From NCBI GenBank assembly GCA_937907395.1, contig CALCII010000014.1:248001-312000 (forward strand): 64,000 nt of DNA. The letters run 5' to 3'. This DNA comes from an uncultured Chitinophagaceae bacterium. GTDB lineage: Bacteria; Bacteroidota; Bacteroidia; Chitinophagales; Chitinophagaceae. Positions 17,158 through 26,530 of the stretch are shown piece by piece. The notes beneath the pieces were generated by a model. The model had not been told where the DNA came from. It did no database searches and was given only the letters and a program-made list of their open reading frames with translations. Numbering within the stretch: position 1 is the first letter of the stretch; each line of letters begins with the position of its first letter. The translations under genes and the position numbers were made by a program.

Positions 17158-17580
17158 ATGGTTTCACTGAACAAAGCCCAATACTTTTACAATATGGCAG
17201 GCAGGCGTTTTATTGCTTTTATTTTTTTGATGCTGTACAGTGCATCCCTGCCCGGGATCAGTGAAATGTATCGTTTTCCGCTTCTCGTTGAACATTATTT
17301 CGACCATATGGAAGAAGGAAACAGTACAGCACAACCCGGCCAATACCTCATTCAACATTACATACAGGAAAACGGCACCGATAAAGACGCTGCAGAAGAT
17401 GCACAATTACCGTTTAAATCGGCTGTTAGTTTTATCAATGCAACTTCTACCGCCTTGATGCCATTTGAATATGCGGCACAACCACCATTACCGGTGCCGG
17501 GTGTATATCGTATAAACAACCAGGATCTGCTGCCCGATTCTTATTTTGACAGCATCTGGCAACCTCCACGATTGAGTTAA
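17158..17580 (+). CDS. Small exported protein, unknown function
   Basis: The frame is open from 17020, but the ATG at 17158 (or 17194) brings the hydrophobic segment RRFIAFIFLMLYSASLPG to the N-terminus as a signal or anchor. The ~140-residue product contains MYRFPLLVEHYFDHMEEG and AQLPFKSAVSF. This layout resembles small Bacteroidota periplasmic proteins encoded near metal-efflux or DUF2231-type membrane genes, from memory only. The next gene begins 42 bases downstream and is a multi-helix membrane protein, so the two may form an operon. Confidence 0.55.
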   Translation: MVSLNKAQYFYNMAGRRFIAFIFLMLYSASLPGISEMYRFPLLVEHYFDHMEEGNSTAQPGQYLIQHYIQENGTDKDAAEDAQLPFKSAVSFINATSTALMPFEYAAQPPLPVPGVYRINNQDLLPDSYFDSIWQPPRLS

Positions 17581-17622
17581 TCTCACCCGTTTCTTTATTT
17601 TTTAATAGTAAACTTTACAGCA

Positions 17623-18129
17623 ATGAATGCAACATATATTCATTTGCTGCTGAATCATTTCCCTATTTTGGGGACCCTGATCGGTAGCATCTTACTCGCC
17701 TTTGGCCTCTTCTATAAAAATGAATCGATCAAAAAAGCAGCAGCCGTGATTTTAGTAATCATGAGTATTACAGCAATACCAGTTTACCTCACCGGAGAAC
17801 CGGCAGAAGACAGCATTGAAAAACTACCCGGCATTTCTGAATCCATGATTGAAATGCATGAGGATGCTGCCACCATTGCCATTTGGCTGATGATGGCTAC
17901 AGGAGCCGGGGCACTTGTGTCGCTGGTAATGGGATGGTTGAAAAAAAGAACAGCAGCAGCTTATATGATCACCTGTTCACTAGCCGTTCTGTGTTTTGCT
18001 GCCATGGCCCGCACAGGTTATTACGGAGGAAAAATCAGGCATACAGAAATTCTCACAAATGCTGCAAACAGCACAGCACCTGCCAATGAAACAATGCAGG
18101 AATCGAATTCAGAAAAGGACGATGATTAA
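17623..18129 (+). CDS. Four-helix membrane protein (DUF2231-like)
   Basis: A 168-residue inner-membrane protein with four hydrophobic helices (about 7-27, 37-57, 85-108 and 115-135). Conserved-looking polar residues near membrane faces include HLLLNHFPILG in helix 1, TGEPAED, MIEMHEDAA and GGKIRHTEI. The His residues could bind haem, as proposed for DUF2231-like proteins, but this is inference. The C-terminal tail is short and acidic. A strong terminator follows, closing the transcript that probably starts at 17158. Confidence 0.65.
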   Translation: MNATYIHLLLNHFPILGTLIGSILLAFGLFYKNESIKKAAAVILVIMSITAIPVYLTGEPAEDSIEKLPGISESMIEMHEDAATIAIWLMMATGAGALVSLVMGWLKKRTAAAYMITCSLAVLCFAAMARTGYYGGKIRHTEILTNAANSTAPANETMQESNSEKDDD

Positions 18130-18144
18130 CCGCTGTTTTATACG

Positions 18145-18189
18145 CCGGAGTAAAGGTTCTGCTTAAACAGAATAGTTACTCCGGTTTTT
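18145..18189 (+). terminator. Intrinsic terminator
   Basis: CCGGAGTAA and TTACTCCGG form a 9-bp stem around an inner hairpin (TTCTG/CAGAA), followed by TTTTTATTT. Confidence 0.85.
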
Positions 18190-18329
18190 ATTTCAACTCA
18201 CCGGCCCCCTCTCAATAAAAATGAATAAACAGCTGTAGCTTTGATGTATGCACATGTGCCGGCTTTTTCGCCGCCGCTTGTCAAGCTGTTGCGTGAAATG
18301 GATTTCACAACCCTTAAAAAACTCATTCT

Positions 18330-19058
18330 ATGAATGTCAGTTTTGTCTCCAATAAAGAAATCAACAGAGGCGAAGAAGTGCCGGCAAAAGAAATCAGGGA
18401 TGCCATCTTTAATTTTATCCGATTGGATTATCCCGGTTTTGAACGGAACCATTACATTTCTGTTTTCGAGTTAAATAAGTTCAGGCGTTTGTATCTCGCC
18501 TACCTGATCGAAAAAGAAAAAGGAGAGCTTGCCAAAATAGACCAGGATGTAATGGATGCCATCAAGAACAACTCCATCCTCTCAGAAAACATCCAGGATG
18601 AAATGGAGACACAACTTACCGTAGGGCAACGCATTGCCGATAAGGTTGCTTCCTTTGGCGGCAGCTGGGCCTTCATTTCCAGTTTTTTTCTGTTTATCGT
18701 TGTATGGATGCTGATCAACATCTTTTTTCTGGCTTCGCATCCGTTTGATCCCTATCCGTTCATCCTGCTCAACCTTATTCTTTCCTGCGTGGCTGCGATC
18801 CAGGCACCCATTATTATGATGAGCCAAAACCGCCAGGAACAAAAAGACCGCATCCGGGCCGAACACGATTATAAAATCAATCTGAAAGCAGAACTGGAGA
18901 TCAAGTTGCTGAGTGAGAAAATTGATCATTTACTCATTCATCAAAATGAAAAACTGCTGGCGATACAGGAAGTACAGACGGATTATTTAGATGATCTCAT
19001 GAAAGAACTCAAAGAAATGAAAGAAACTAATCGCTCAGATAACATGAATGGCAATTGA
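18330..19058 (+). CDS. DUF1003 membrane protein
   Basis: A 242-residue protein of the DUF1003 family. It has a soluble N-terminal ~90 residues, then the family core TVGQRIADKVASFGGSWAFI followed by two transmembrane helices (about 108-130 and 140-160). Next comes the signature IMMSQNRQEQKDRIRAEHDY, and a C-terminal coiled coil (about 185-235). Function is unknown; members are inner-membrane proteins sometimes called cyclic-nucleotide-binding-like by transfer. It stands alone between two terminators or gaps. Confidence 0.88.
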   Translation: MNVSFVSNKEINRGEEVPAKEIRDAIFNFIRLDYPGFERNHYISVFELNKFRRLYLAYLIEKEKGELAKIDQDVMDAIKNNSILSENIQDEMETQLTVGQRIADKVASFGGSWAFISSFFLFIVVWMLINIFFLASHPFDPYPFILLNLILSCVAAIQAPIIMMSQNRQEQKDRIRAEHDYKINLKAELEIKLLSEKIDHLLIHQNEKLLAIQEVQTDYLDDLMKELKEMKETNRSDNMNGN

Positions 19059-19231
19059 ATGCAGGGCTGATTTTTAAAAGAATAAAACCTGATTCTTACT
19101 TCTCTGAATGAGTATCTAAACACCTTCTTATTTGCCGTTAATCAATTAATTTTTGAACCAATAACAACTTCCAGTAAGTTGCCCTGCTTTTTAATCAACA
19201 GTCATTAAGTATAAACTGCAACCAGAACCAC

Positions 19232-19729
19232 ATGAAACAAATGCGTATTCTTCACCGTTACCTGGGTTATTTTTTAGTTGGGATTATGAGCGTATATGCC
19301 ATCAGCGGAACGATCATGACCTTCCGGGATACCGATTTCCTGAAATCAGAAAAGAAAATCGAAAAGAAAATCAATCCCAACATTGCTGCCGATGAGCTGG
19401 GCAAAGCACTGGAACGGAAAAACCTGAAGGTGACAAAAGAAGAGAACGGCATCCTTTATTTTGAAAACGGACAATACAATTCGGCTACCGGTGACGCAAG
19501 CTATACCGTTAAAGAATGGCCGAAGCTGGTGCAAAAAATGACCAACCTGCACAAAGCCCGGTCCAAAGAACCACTGTTCTTCTTTAATATCTTTTTTGCG
19601 TTCTCCTTATTCTTTTTTGTGGTTTCCTCCTTCTGGATGTTTCCGCCACAGGCAAAAGTGTATAAAAGAGGAATCCTGTTTGTAATAGCCGGACTTGCTT
19701 TAACGGTGCTGTTATTGTTTTTGAAGTAA
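19232..19729 (+). CDS. Small PepSY-associated membrane protein
   Basis: A 165-residue protein that begins with the PepSY_TM signature RILHRYLGYFLVGIMSVYAISG (helix 1). A short periplasmic PepSY-like part follows, then WPKLVQKMTNLHKARSKEP leading into two C-terminal helices. PepSY-TM proteins in Bacteroidota often assist iron or flavin reduction at the inner membrane; no partner is adjacent here. The gap before it (about 170 bases) contains no other gene. Confidence 0.8.
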   Translation: MKQMRILHRYLGYFLVGIMSVYAISGTIMTFRDTDFLKSEKKIEKKINPNIAADELGKALERKNLKVTKEENGILYFENGQYNSATGDASYTVKEWPKLVQKMTNLHKARSKEPLFFFNIFFAFSLFFFVVSSFWMFPPQAKVYKRGILFVIAGLALTVLLLFLK

Positions 19730-19913
19730 TGAAAATCACATCATATCAATTCTATAATGTTCTTTAAACTCCGTGGCGCTGTAAATGCAAATGGAGTTCC
19801 TTTGCTTTTTGTACATTTAGTTATACAATAGTAAAGATTATACTAGAATGGAATGTAACCGGGGTACTGATGTTGAGTTCTACAGTAGTACAGAAGCTAA
19901 ATCAAGGAACAAT

Positions 19914-19950
19914 CCGCCATCGGGCCGTATTCGATGGCGGGGCCCTTTTT
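19914..19950 (+). terminator. Intrinsic terminator in the 19730-20034 gap
   Basis: CCGCCATCG / CGATGGCGG with a 9-base loop is followed by a T-run. Immediately after is a second inverted pair (GGTTACTTTTT and AAAAAGTAAC, about 19950-19980). The 305-base gap otherwise holds no gene that I can support. Confidence 0.7.
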
Positions 19951-20034
19951 GGTTACTTTTTTGGGCAAACAAAAAGTAACAAAGAAAAACTTACTTCTGT
20001 GATAATATAAGCTTTAATAGCACAACACTATTGT

Positions 20035-21168
20035 CTACACTCTCACATACACTTTCCTCTTATCCAGCACATACCCCACCAACCAGCATGCCATCATAAT
20101 AGAAAGAGCAAAGAGAAAAGAACCCAGGTAAGCACCGGCCAGTGAAAACACATGTTCATACAACCACGAATACAAGGGTTGATGTTTCTCTCCCACAGGA
20201 ATAAACCATAAAAGAATAGCTCCCAGTTCGGAAAGCAGGTAAATGAACAAGGGATTCTTTCCAAACACTTCAAAGAAATATGTACCCTTCCGTATCTGAA
20301 GAAAATCGATCAGGTACAACAGTGCAGCAATCAGCACACAATCAATTCCCACAGTGAGCAATACAAAACTGCCGGTCCATAACTTTTTATTAATGGGAAA
20401 GAAATTATTCCATACCAACGCCACCGCAATCAAAGCGGCCCCGGCCAGCAGCAGTTTCGCCAACCCTTCATAAGTACTGCCCTTCTTCTGTATCCATAAC
20501 CCGGCCGCATAACCGAAGGTAACGTTGGCAACAGAAGGTAATGTGCTCAATACTCCTTCTGGATCAAACGCAACACCTTCTCCATGATACAGATGCCCAT
20601 CACCCAATAACCACAGATCAAACCGGTTGCCGGCATTCGTGAGCATATCATAAGGATCGGCACTTCCACCAAAGAACAACAGCATGAGCCAGTATGCCAC
20701 GAGCAGTAAAGAAGAAATGACCAGGATACTGTTCAGCTTCAGGTAACGTACCATCAGGGCTGCTATACAATAACCAAGTGCAATACGCTGCAATACACCC
20801 ATTACCCTTGTGGTGGCAAAAGGATTTGCTTCCAGTTCATGTTGCGCATTCCAGTGAACAAAGGGAAACCAGTACATGAGATAACCGAGTAAAAAAATGA
20901 TAATCGTACGTTTGAAAATTTTCTTCAGCACTTCTGCATCACTCATGCGTTCCCATTTTTTGGTAACAAAGCTCAATGCATTACCAACCACAAACATAAA
21001 CGTGGGAAATACAAGATCGGTGGGCGTAAAGCCATGCCAGGAAGCATGCAGTAATGGAGCCCAGGTTGTACCCCAGTTGCCCGGTGTGTTTACAATAATC
21101 ATAAAACAAACGGTCATACCACGCAGCACATCCAGTGCGAGGAAGCGTTGGGACGAATTGCTATTCAT
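20035..21168 (-). CDS. Heparan-alpha-glucosaminide N-acetyltransferase-like membrane protein (DUF5009/NagX-like)
   Basis: The frame extends to 21270, but the ATG at 21168 begins MNSNSSQRFLALDVLRGM, the usual N-terminus of this family, and gives 377 residues. About ten hydrophobic helices follow. LDVLRGMTVCFMIIVNTPG in helix 1 and GFTPTDLVFPTFMFVVG in helix 2 are the family hallmarks. Members are related to lysosomal HGSNAT and bacterial NagX and are thought to move an acyl group across the membrane onto amino sugars. It is divergent from a Tat-exported oxidoreductase with a 90-base gap; a link to sugar degradation is plausible. Confidence 0.85.
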   Translation of the reverse strand: MNSNSSQRFLALDVLRGMTVCFMIIVNTPGNWGTTWAPLLHASWHGFTPTDLVFPTFMFVVGNALSFVTKKWERMSDAEVLKKIFKRTIIIFLLGYLMYWFPFVHWNAQHELEANPFATTRVMGVLQRIALGYCIAALMVRYLKLNSILVISSLLLVAYWLMLLFFGGSADPYDMLTNAGNRFDLWLLGDGHLYHGEGVAFDPEGVLSTLPSVANVTFGYAAGLWIQKKGSTYEGLAKLLLAGAALIAVALVWNNFFPINKKLWTGSFVLLTVGIDCVLIAALLYLIDFLQIRKGTYFFEVFGKNPLFIYLLSELGAILLWFIPVGEKHQPLYSWLYEHVFSLAGAYLGSFLFALSIMMACWLVGYVLDKRKVYVRV

Positions 21169-21258
21169 ACGGCAACAATTATTTTCCGAAGGTATCAAAT
21201 TGCAGCGTTTAAACTTTGTACCTTTCAGCAACATTCTTATTACTACAAAAAGATTCGC

Positions 21259-22632
21259 ATGCCTAATCAATTCTCCCGCCGGGATTTGCTCAAACTCATT
21301 GGAGCAGCAGCCGGTACCACTGCATTACCATTATCATCATGGGCCACTAATGAAAAAGGTGAAAAAATTATTTTACCCGACAATCCACTGCATCAGAAAC
21401 CCGCAAGAGCCGTTACGGCTATTACATTAGGTGCCGGTTCACGTGGCAATGTATATGGGAACTATGCGGTTCAGTATCCTGATCAGCTGGATATTGTTGG
21501 CGTGGCCGAACCAATTGCCATCCGCAATGAACGTTATGCAAAAAAACACAATATAGATGCAGCCAATCGTTTCAACACATGGGAAGATGTGTTCAAACGT
21601 CCCAGGTTTGCCGATGCGGTCATCATTTCCACTCCCGATGATTTACACTACGGACCTTGCATGGCTGCATTAAAGATGGGTTATGATGTGTTGCTGGAAA
21701 AACCCATTTCACCCAGCGAACAGGAATGCAGGGATATTTTAAACCTCGCCAAAAAGAACAAACGCATTGTAGCTGTTTGTCACGTGCTTCGTTATGCACC
21801 TTATTTTGTAAAACTGAAAGAACTCATTCAGGCTGGCGCTGTAGGTGAAGTAATCAGCGTACAACACCTTGAACCAATTATGCATGTGCACATGAGCCAC
21901 TCTTATGTGCGTGGCAATTGGCACAACAGCAAAAACACCACTCCTATTATTCTTGCCAAATCCTGTCATGATTTAGATATCATGAAATGGATGATCGATA
22001 AACAATGTAAAAGCATACAGGCTTTTGGAAACCTGAAATGGTTTAAAAAAGAAAACGCACCGGAAGGCAGTACCGATCGTTGTGTGAACGGATGTGCCAT
22101 TGAAGCAACCTGTCCTTATTCGGCCAAACGTATTTACTACGATCGCCGCACTTGGCTGCATCATTTTGATTTGCCCGAAGACAAAGCACAACAGGGCGAT
22201 GCCATTATGAATTATTTAAAAACAAGTGACTACGGACGTTGTGTGTACCGCATGGATAATGATCAACCGGATCATTACACCACTAACATCCAGTTTTCGG
22301 ATGATGTAACGGCTGCTTTTTCAATGGAAGCCTTCACCAGTTACGAAGGACGCCGCACCAGGATCATGGGCAGCATGGGTGATATTGTGGGTGATATGAG
22401 TTCCTTCACGCATACTGATTTCCGTACCGGTAAAGTAACCGAATGGAAACAGGCAACTGACGGACATGGTGGTGGCGACTGGCGCCTCGTGGCCGATTGG
22501 GTGCAGGCTGTATCACAACAAAATCCGGCATTGCTTACTTCAACAATTGATGCTTCCATTGAAAGCCATGTAATGGGTTTTGCAGCAGAAAAAAGCCGTA
22601 AAGAAAAAGTAGTGGTGGACATTAAAATGTAA
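21259..22632 (+). CDS. Tat-exported Gfo/Idh/MocA family oxidoreductase
   Basis: The ATG at 21259, not the earlier in-frame one at 21148, gives a proper Tat signal (SRRDLLKLIGAAAG) and 457 residues. An N-terminal Rossmann domain has TLGAGSRGNVYG for NAD(P) binding and the EKP motif (LLEKPIS) with the catalytic Lys. The C-terminal substrate domain includes a cysteine-rich loop DRCVNGCAIEATCPYSA that may bind metal. The family oxidises or hydrolyses sugars and cyclitols. It is divergent from the HGSNAT-like gene, and a terminator follows directly. Confidence 0.88.
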   Translation: MPNQFSRRDLLKLIGAAAGTTALPLSSWATNEKGEKIILPDNPLHQKPARAVTAITLGAGSRGNVYGNYAVQYPDQLDIVGVAEPIAIRNERYAKKHNIDAANRFNTWEDVFKRPRFADAVIISTPDDLHYGPCMAALKMGYDVLLEKPISPSEQECRDILNLAKKNKRIVAVCHVLRYAPYFVKLKELIQAGAVGEVISVQHLEPIMHVHMSHSYVRGNWHNSKNTTPIILAKSCHDLDIMKWMIDKQCKSIQAFGNLKWFKKENAPEGSTDRCVNGCAIEATCPYSAKRIYYDRRTWLHHFDLPEDKAQQGDAIMNYLKTSDYGRCVYRMDNDQPDHYTTNIQFSDDVTAAFSMEAFTSYEGRRTRIMGSMGDIVGDMSSFTHTDFRTGKVTEWKQATDGHGGGDWRLVADWVQAVSQQNPALLTSTIDASIESHVMGFAAEKSRKEKVVVDIKM

Positions 22633-22638
22633 TAGTTG

Positions 22639-22666
22639 AGCCCGGTGATGAAGCCGGGCTTTTTTA
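22639..22666 (+). terminator. Intrinsic terminator
   Basis: AGCCCGG / CCGGGCT with an 8-base loop followed by six T, seven bases after the oxidoreductase stop. Confidence 0.88.
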
Positions 22667-22736
22667 AAATTCTTTTTCCCGAAGTTTTATACCTTTACAA
22701 AGAAGAATCCCGGTTTGCCTTACACTCCCTGCTTAC

Positions 22737-23768
22737 ATGAAAAAGATTTACATCTTCTTTTTCTCTGGTACAGGCAATGCCAAACGTATAGCACTGTGGA
22801 TTTCACAGTTTGCTGTTGCACGAAATATTGAATGTCATTTGTTGAATATTTCCAACACGGATGTTCACAACCTGAAAGCTCCCGATCAAAACTCATTGAT
22901 CATTTTTATTTCTCCTGTTCACGGATTTAATTACCCTAAAATCACAATTGATTTTATACGTCATTTTCCCAAGGGTACTAACAAGGTAGTTTTGATGAAC
23001 ACAAGAGCCGGGATGAAAATCGGTAACTGGGTCACGCCCGGATTATCGGGCATCACGTTTTTTCTGAGCGGTTTCTGGCTTCGCCTGAAAGGCTATACAA
23101 TTACAGGAGAAATTCCATTTGATATGCCGTCAAACTGGCTCTCTCTTCATCCGGCATTGAACAATAAAACAGTTCTCTTTATTCACAAAAAAATGTATGA
23201 AAAAACGCTTCGCTGTTTCAGGAATTTAGAAGAAGGAAAACCTCTCTTCCTGTCACGTAAAGAATTGTTGCAGAATCTGCTCGTCAGCCCGGTAAGCATT
23301 CTGTATTTCCTCGTGGGTCGATTCGTAATTGCAAAAACATTTTATGCTTCGCCCGCCTGTGATCATTGTGGTATTTGTATAAAGGAATGTCCGGTCTCTG
23401 CAATCAAACTAATAAACGGGCATCCGTTCTGGACTATACATTGCGAAAGTTGTATGCATTGTATGAATCATTGTCCCAGTAATGCAATTCAAACCTCACA
23501 TGGACTTGTTGCCATCACAACTGTTTTCTATTTACTTGTTACCGGAGTTTTATATAAGTACCTGTTACATGAAATGATTGCTTCTTCTGTGTTGAGGTTT
23601 TTACTGAGCAACCTGCTTTTCTTTGTTCTTTTATTAGTTCTTTACCGGATACAGCATTTCGCTTTAAAAAACAAACTACTTGCGGGTATCATACAACATA
23701 CCTCTCTCACATTTTACAAATGGTGGGGGCGATATAAATCTGTGCCCGATCAACAATGGCAGAAATGA
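22737..23768 (+). CDS. EFR1-family ferredoxin with flavodoxin domain
   Basis: A 343-residue protein. The N-terminal flavodoxin-like domain begins IYIFFFSGTGNAKRIA (FMN phosphate loop). Two 4Fe-4S clusters follow in CDHCGICIKECP (about residue 213) and CESCMHCMNHCP (about residue 240), and the C-terminus has two hydrophobic helices. EFR1 proteins combine a flavodoxin and a bacterial ferredoxin and are presumed to pass electrons at the membrane; the partner enzyme is unknown. It is an isolated gene. Confidence 0.88.
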   Translation: MKKIYIFFFSGTGNAKRIALWISQFAVARNIECHLLNISNTDVHNLKAPDQNSLIIFISPVHGFNYPKITIDFIRHFPKGTNKVVLMNTRAGMKIGNWVTPGLSGITFFLSGFWLRLKGYTITGEIPFDMPSNWLSLHPALNNKTVLFIHKKMYEKTLRCFRNLEEGKPLFLSRKELLQNLLVSPVSILYFLVGRFVIAKTFYASPACDHCGICIKECPVSAIKLINGHPFWTIHCESCMHCMNHCPSNAIQTSHGLVAITTVFYLLVTGVLYKYLLHEMIASSVLRFLLSNLLFFVLLLVLYRIQHFALKNKLLAGIIQHTSLTFYKWWGRYKSVPDQQWQK

Positions 23769-23858
23769 ATCCCGCCTTTTTCAATTCACGAACCCCTGCA
23801 AAAAGAGTGTTTTATATCAATTTTATCCTGAACTTCGGAAGCTTAAATTGTTTGCAAC

Positions 23859-25091
23859 ATGATTAATGCAGAACGCTTGAAACAGCATTACGAAGCACAG
23901 AGCCAGTTTGGAAAAATTGCAGAAACCGGCATTTGCCGTCCGGCGCATTCTCCCGAAGAAAAGAAAGTGTTTGAGCTTGCCGCCTCCTGGATGCAGGAAG
24001 CAGGAATGAAAACCCGTATCGACAATTTCGGTAACCTCATTGGCCGTTTGGAAGGAACCAATCCCGATCTGCCGGTGCTCATGATGGGCAGTCACCTTGA
24101 TACACAACCTTATGGCGGACGGTTTGATGGGATTGCCGGTGTACTCAGCGCCATTGAAGCAGTCACTGCATTAACCGAAAACGGAATCAAACCCGAACGC
24201 AGCATTGAAGTCATCTCTTTTGCCGATGAAGAAGGCTGGCGTTTCAACAAGGGCCTCTTTGGTTCCCGTGGTATCACCGGTAAATATGAAGAAGGCGAAC
24301 TGGACCGTACCGATGGTGATGGTATTACCCGCAGACAGGCACTCCTGGATTTCGGTTGTGACATTACAAAGTTTAAAGAGTCTGAATACAAACCCGGCAG
24401 CATTCATTGCTTCCTCGAATTACATATTGAACAGGGACCTGTATTAGACAATACCAACCAACCGCTGGGAATTGTATCCGGTATTTCCGGTCCGCTCTGG
24501 CTTACTGTCAAATTAAAAGGTATGGCCGGTCATGCCGGAAGTGTACCCATGAACATGCGCAAAGATGCATTGCTGGGTGCTGCTAAAATCATTGTGGCAT
24601 TGAATGAAATTACCACACAGGATCCCACTGCACCAACCGTAGGAACCAGCGGCAGTTTGAATGTTTTCCCCAACAGCCGTAACATCATTGCAGAAGAAGT
24701 GGTGTTCACACTCGACCTTCGTGATATTGTACAATCACGCAGGGATGAACGTGAAAAAGAACTGCGTGAAAAAATTGATGCCATTGCAATAGCACACGGA
24801 CTGCAGTATGAAATTTCGGTTGATACAGACAGTGAGCCCCGCTACTGTGCCCAATGGATCAAAGACATTATCCGCAGCGAATCAACTGATATGGGATTGA
24901 ATATTCCGGAACTCATGAGTGGGCCTTTCCATGATGCATTAGCACTTTCTTATTTCTGTGATTATGCCATGATTTTTGTGAGAAGCAAAGATGGCATCAG
25001 TCACAACCCGAAAGAATACTCTTCGTACGAAGATCTGGCAATGGGTGCTGAGTTGTTGTACCGGACGATGCTGCGTATCCTGGAAAAGTGA
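23859..25091 (+). CDS. M20-family Zn-dependent amidohydrolase (allantoate amidohydrolase / N-carbamoylase type)
   Basis: A 410-residue protein of the HyuC/AllC type. The metal-binding and catalytic residues are in order: GSHLDTQPYGGRFDG (His and Asp), FADEEG (Glu pair), LELHIEQGP (His), and the C-terminal GISHNPKEY (His). A dimerisation lid (about 215-330) is present with GMAGHAGSVPM. Such enzymes hydrolyse allantoate, ureidoglycolate or N-carbamoyl amino acids. No purine-degradation genes are near, so the substrate cannot be assigned. Confidence 0.9.
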   Translation: MINAERLKQHYEAQSQFGKIAETGICRPAHSPEEKKVFELAASWMQEAGMKTRIDNFGNLIGRLEGTNPDLPVLMMGSHLDTQPYGGRFDGIAGVLSAIEAVTALTENGIKPERSIEVISFADEEGWRFNKGLFGSRGITGKYEEGELDRTDGDGITRRQALLDFGCDITKFKESEYKPGSIHCFLELHIEQGPVLDNTNQPLGIVSGISGPLWLTVKLKGMAGHAGSVPMNMRKDALLGAAKIIVALNEITTQDPTAPTVGTSGSLNVFPNSRNIIAEEVVFTLDLRDIVQSRRDEREKELREKIDAIAIAHGLQYEISVDTDSEPRYCAQWIKDIIRSESTDMGLNIPELMSGPFHDALALSYFCDYAMIFVRSKDGISHNPKEYSSYEDLAMGAELLYRTMLRILEK

Positions 25092-25512
25092 TGCCCGTAG
25101 TTTGAACCACAAAGACACTCGCTTTGCTCGTGGGAGGAAAAGCAAACTGAACCACGGAGACACAGAGAGCACAGAGGAATGCAAAGTAATTAATGATTAA
25201 TAATTATTAATTCTTTCCTACTTGATCACTCTGCGAAAACCTCAGCGTTCTCTTTTCTCTGCGGCAAAGAACGTTGGCTGTTGATCTTTGCCCGTTGGCC
25301 GGAAGAAGTCTACGTAGTTGAAATTCGTTTTTACTACGAAGCGTCGTACATCGTACACGAATATGGCAAAAACATTTTGAACCCCCGACGCTCAAGGTCG
25401 GGACCTTCGGCCCTTGAACCTCTGGAACCTTTTCAACGCTCTTGCTCCCATTCATCAAAAACACCATTCCTAACATTGCATTTTTACAGTAAGGATTGTA
25501 CTTTCATAACGT
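25092..25512. repeat. Gene-free gap with MITE-like CACAGAG repeats and a GC-rich hairpin
   Basis: The 421-base gap holds no supported gene. Bases 25107-25260 carry the degenerate pattern ACCACGGAGACACAGAG on one side and CTCTGCG...CTCTTTTCTCTGCGGC on the other, an imperfect inverted pair typical of small scattered repeats. At about 25383-25400 there is CCCCGAC...GTCGGG. These look like remnants of small non-autonomous repeats. Confidence 0.35.
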
Positions 25513-26073
25513 ATGGCAAAAAAAGAAATCACGCCCAAACAAAAGGAAGAGCTCTTCAAAACATTAAAAACACGTTTTGAAAAAAACAGCAATCGTCATA
25601 AAGGAATTGAATGGGCTGTTGTAGAAGCCCGTTTGAAATCGAATGTTGATAAACTCTGGTCGCTCCATGAAATGGAACGTACCGGTGGCGAGCCCGATGT
25701 AGTAAGTATTGATAAAAAATCAGGTGCTGTCATTTTTATGGATTGCGCTGCTGAAAGTCCGGCCGGCCGCCGAAGCCTTTGCTACGACAAAGAAGCGTTA
25801 GATGCACGTAAAGAAAACAAACCGGCCGGCAGTGCCGTTGCCATGGCTGCAGAAATGGGAATTGAACTGCTCACAGAAGAACTATACCGTATGTTACAGC
25901 AAACAGGCGAGTATGACCTGAAAACATCCTCCTGGATACAAACACCCGCTTCCATCCGAAAACTGGGCGGCTCGCTGTTCTGCGACAGAAGATATGATAC
26001 TGTTTTTGTGTATCACAACGGTGCCCAATCTTATTATGCAGCAAGAGGGTTCCGTGGACTGTTGAAAGTATAA
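25513..26073 (+). CDS. DUF4256 family protein
   Basis: A 186-residue soluble protein matching DUF4256 over its full length: LFKTLKTRFEKNSNRHKGIEW, MERTGGEPDVV, FMDCAAESPAGRRSLCYDKEAL, and C-terminal FCDRRYDTVFVYHNGAQSYYAARGFRG. Function is unknown. The sequence TACTTTC lies about 15 bases before the start, a weak relative of the TAnnTTTG promoter element. The next gene, a VOC protein, begins 38 bases downstream in the same direction. Confidence 0.88.
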   Translation: MAKKEITPKQKEELFKTLKTRFEKNSNRHKGIEWAVVEARLKSNVDKLWSLHEMERTGGEPDVVSIDKKSGAVIFMDCAAESPAGRRSLCYDKEALDARKENKPAGSAVAMAAEMGIELLTEELYRMLQQTGEYDLKTSSWIQTPASIRKLGGSLFCDRRYDTVFVYHNGAQSYYAARGFRGLLKV

Positions 26074-26111
26074 CCCCTGTTTATCATTACACCATTCTTT
26101 AAACAAAAAAC

Positions 26112-26459
26112 ATGCTCACTTCCATTCACCCCAAATTGCCCATGCGTTTGGTTGATGCAACAAAGGCTTATTACAAATCCATCGGCTTTGCTGTGGTGGC
26201 CGATTATGGCAATTACCTCATTGTGGAAAGAGACGATGTACAAATTCATTTTTTTGAATTCAAAACACTGAAGCCCGAAGAAAATTACGGACAAGCTTAT
26301 ATCCGCACCGGTAACATAGATCAACTATATCAATCTTTTCTCAGCAACAATATCTCCATTCATCCCAATGCACCATTAGAAACCAAACCATGGGGGCAAC
26401 GGGAATTTTCGTTAATCGATCCCGATCACAACCTGCTCACCTTCGGACAAACGATTTGA
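26112..26459 (+). CDS. VOC/glyoxalase-family protein (bleomycin-resistance-like)
   Basis: A 115-residue single VOC domain. It has IHPKLPMRLVDATKAYYKSIGF at the start, VQIHFFEF in the middle, and the C-terminal pattern PWGQREFSLIDPDHNLLTFGQ, all typical of the bleomycin-resistance/glyoxalase superfamily. It probably acts as a dimer that binds a small hydrophobic ligand or drug. The ligand cannot be read from the sequence. It lies between DUF4256 and an antiporter gene. Confidence 0.88.
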   Translation: MLTSIHPKLPMRLVDATKAYYKSIGFAVVADYGNYLIVERDDVQIHFFEFKTLKPEENYGQAYIRTGNIDQLYQSFLSNNISIHPNAPLETKPWGQREFSLIDPDHNLLTFGQTI

Positions 26460-26530
26460 TTCTATACAACACAGGCAGGCTTTGATTTAAGTGCATTCCG
26501 TACTTTTAACCCTCAACCAGATTCACCTGC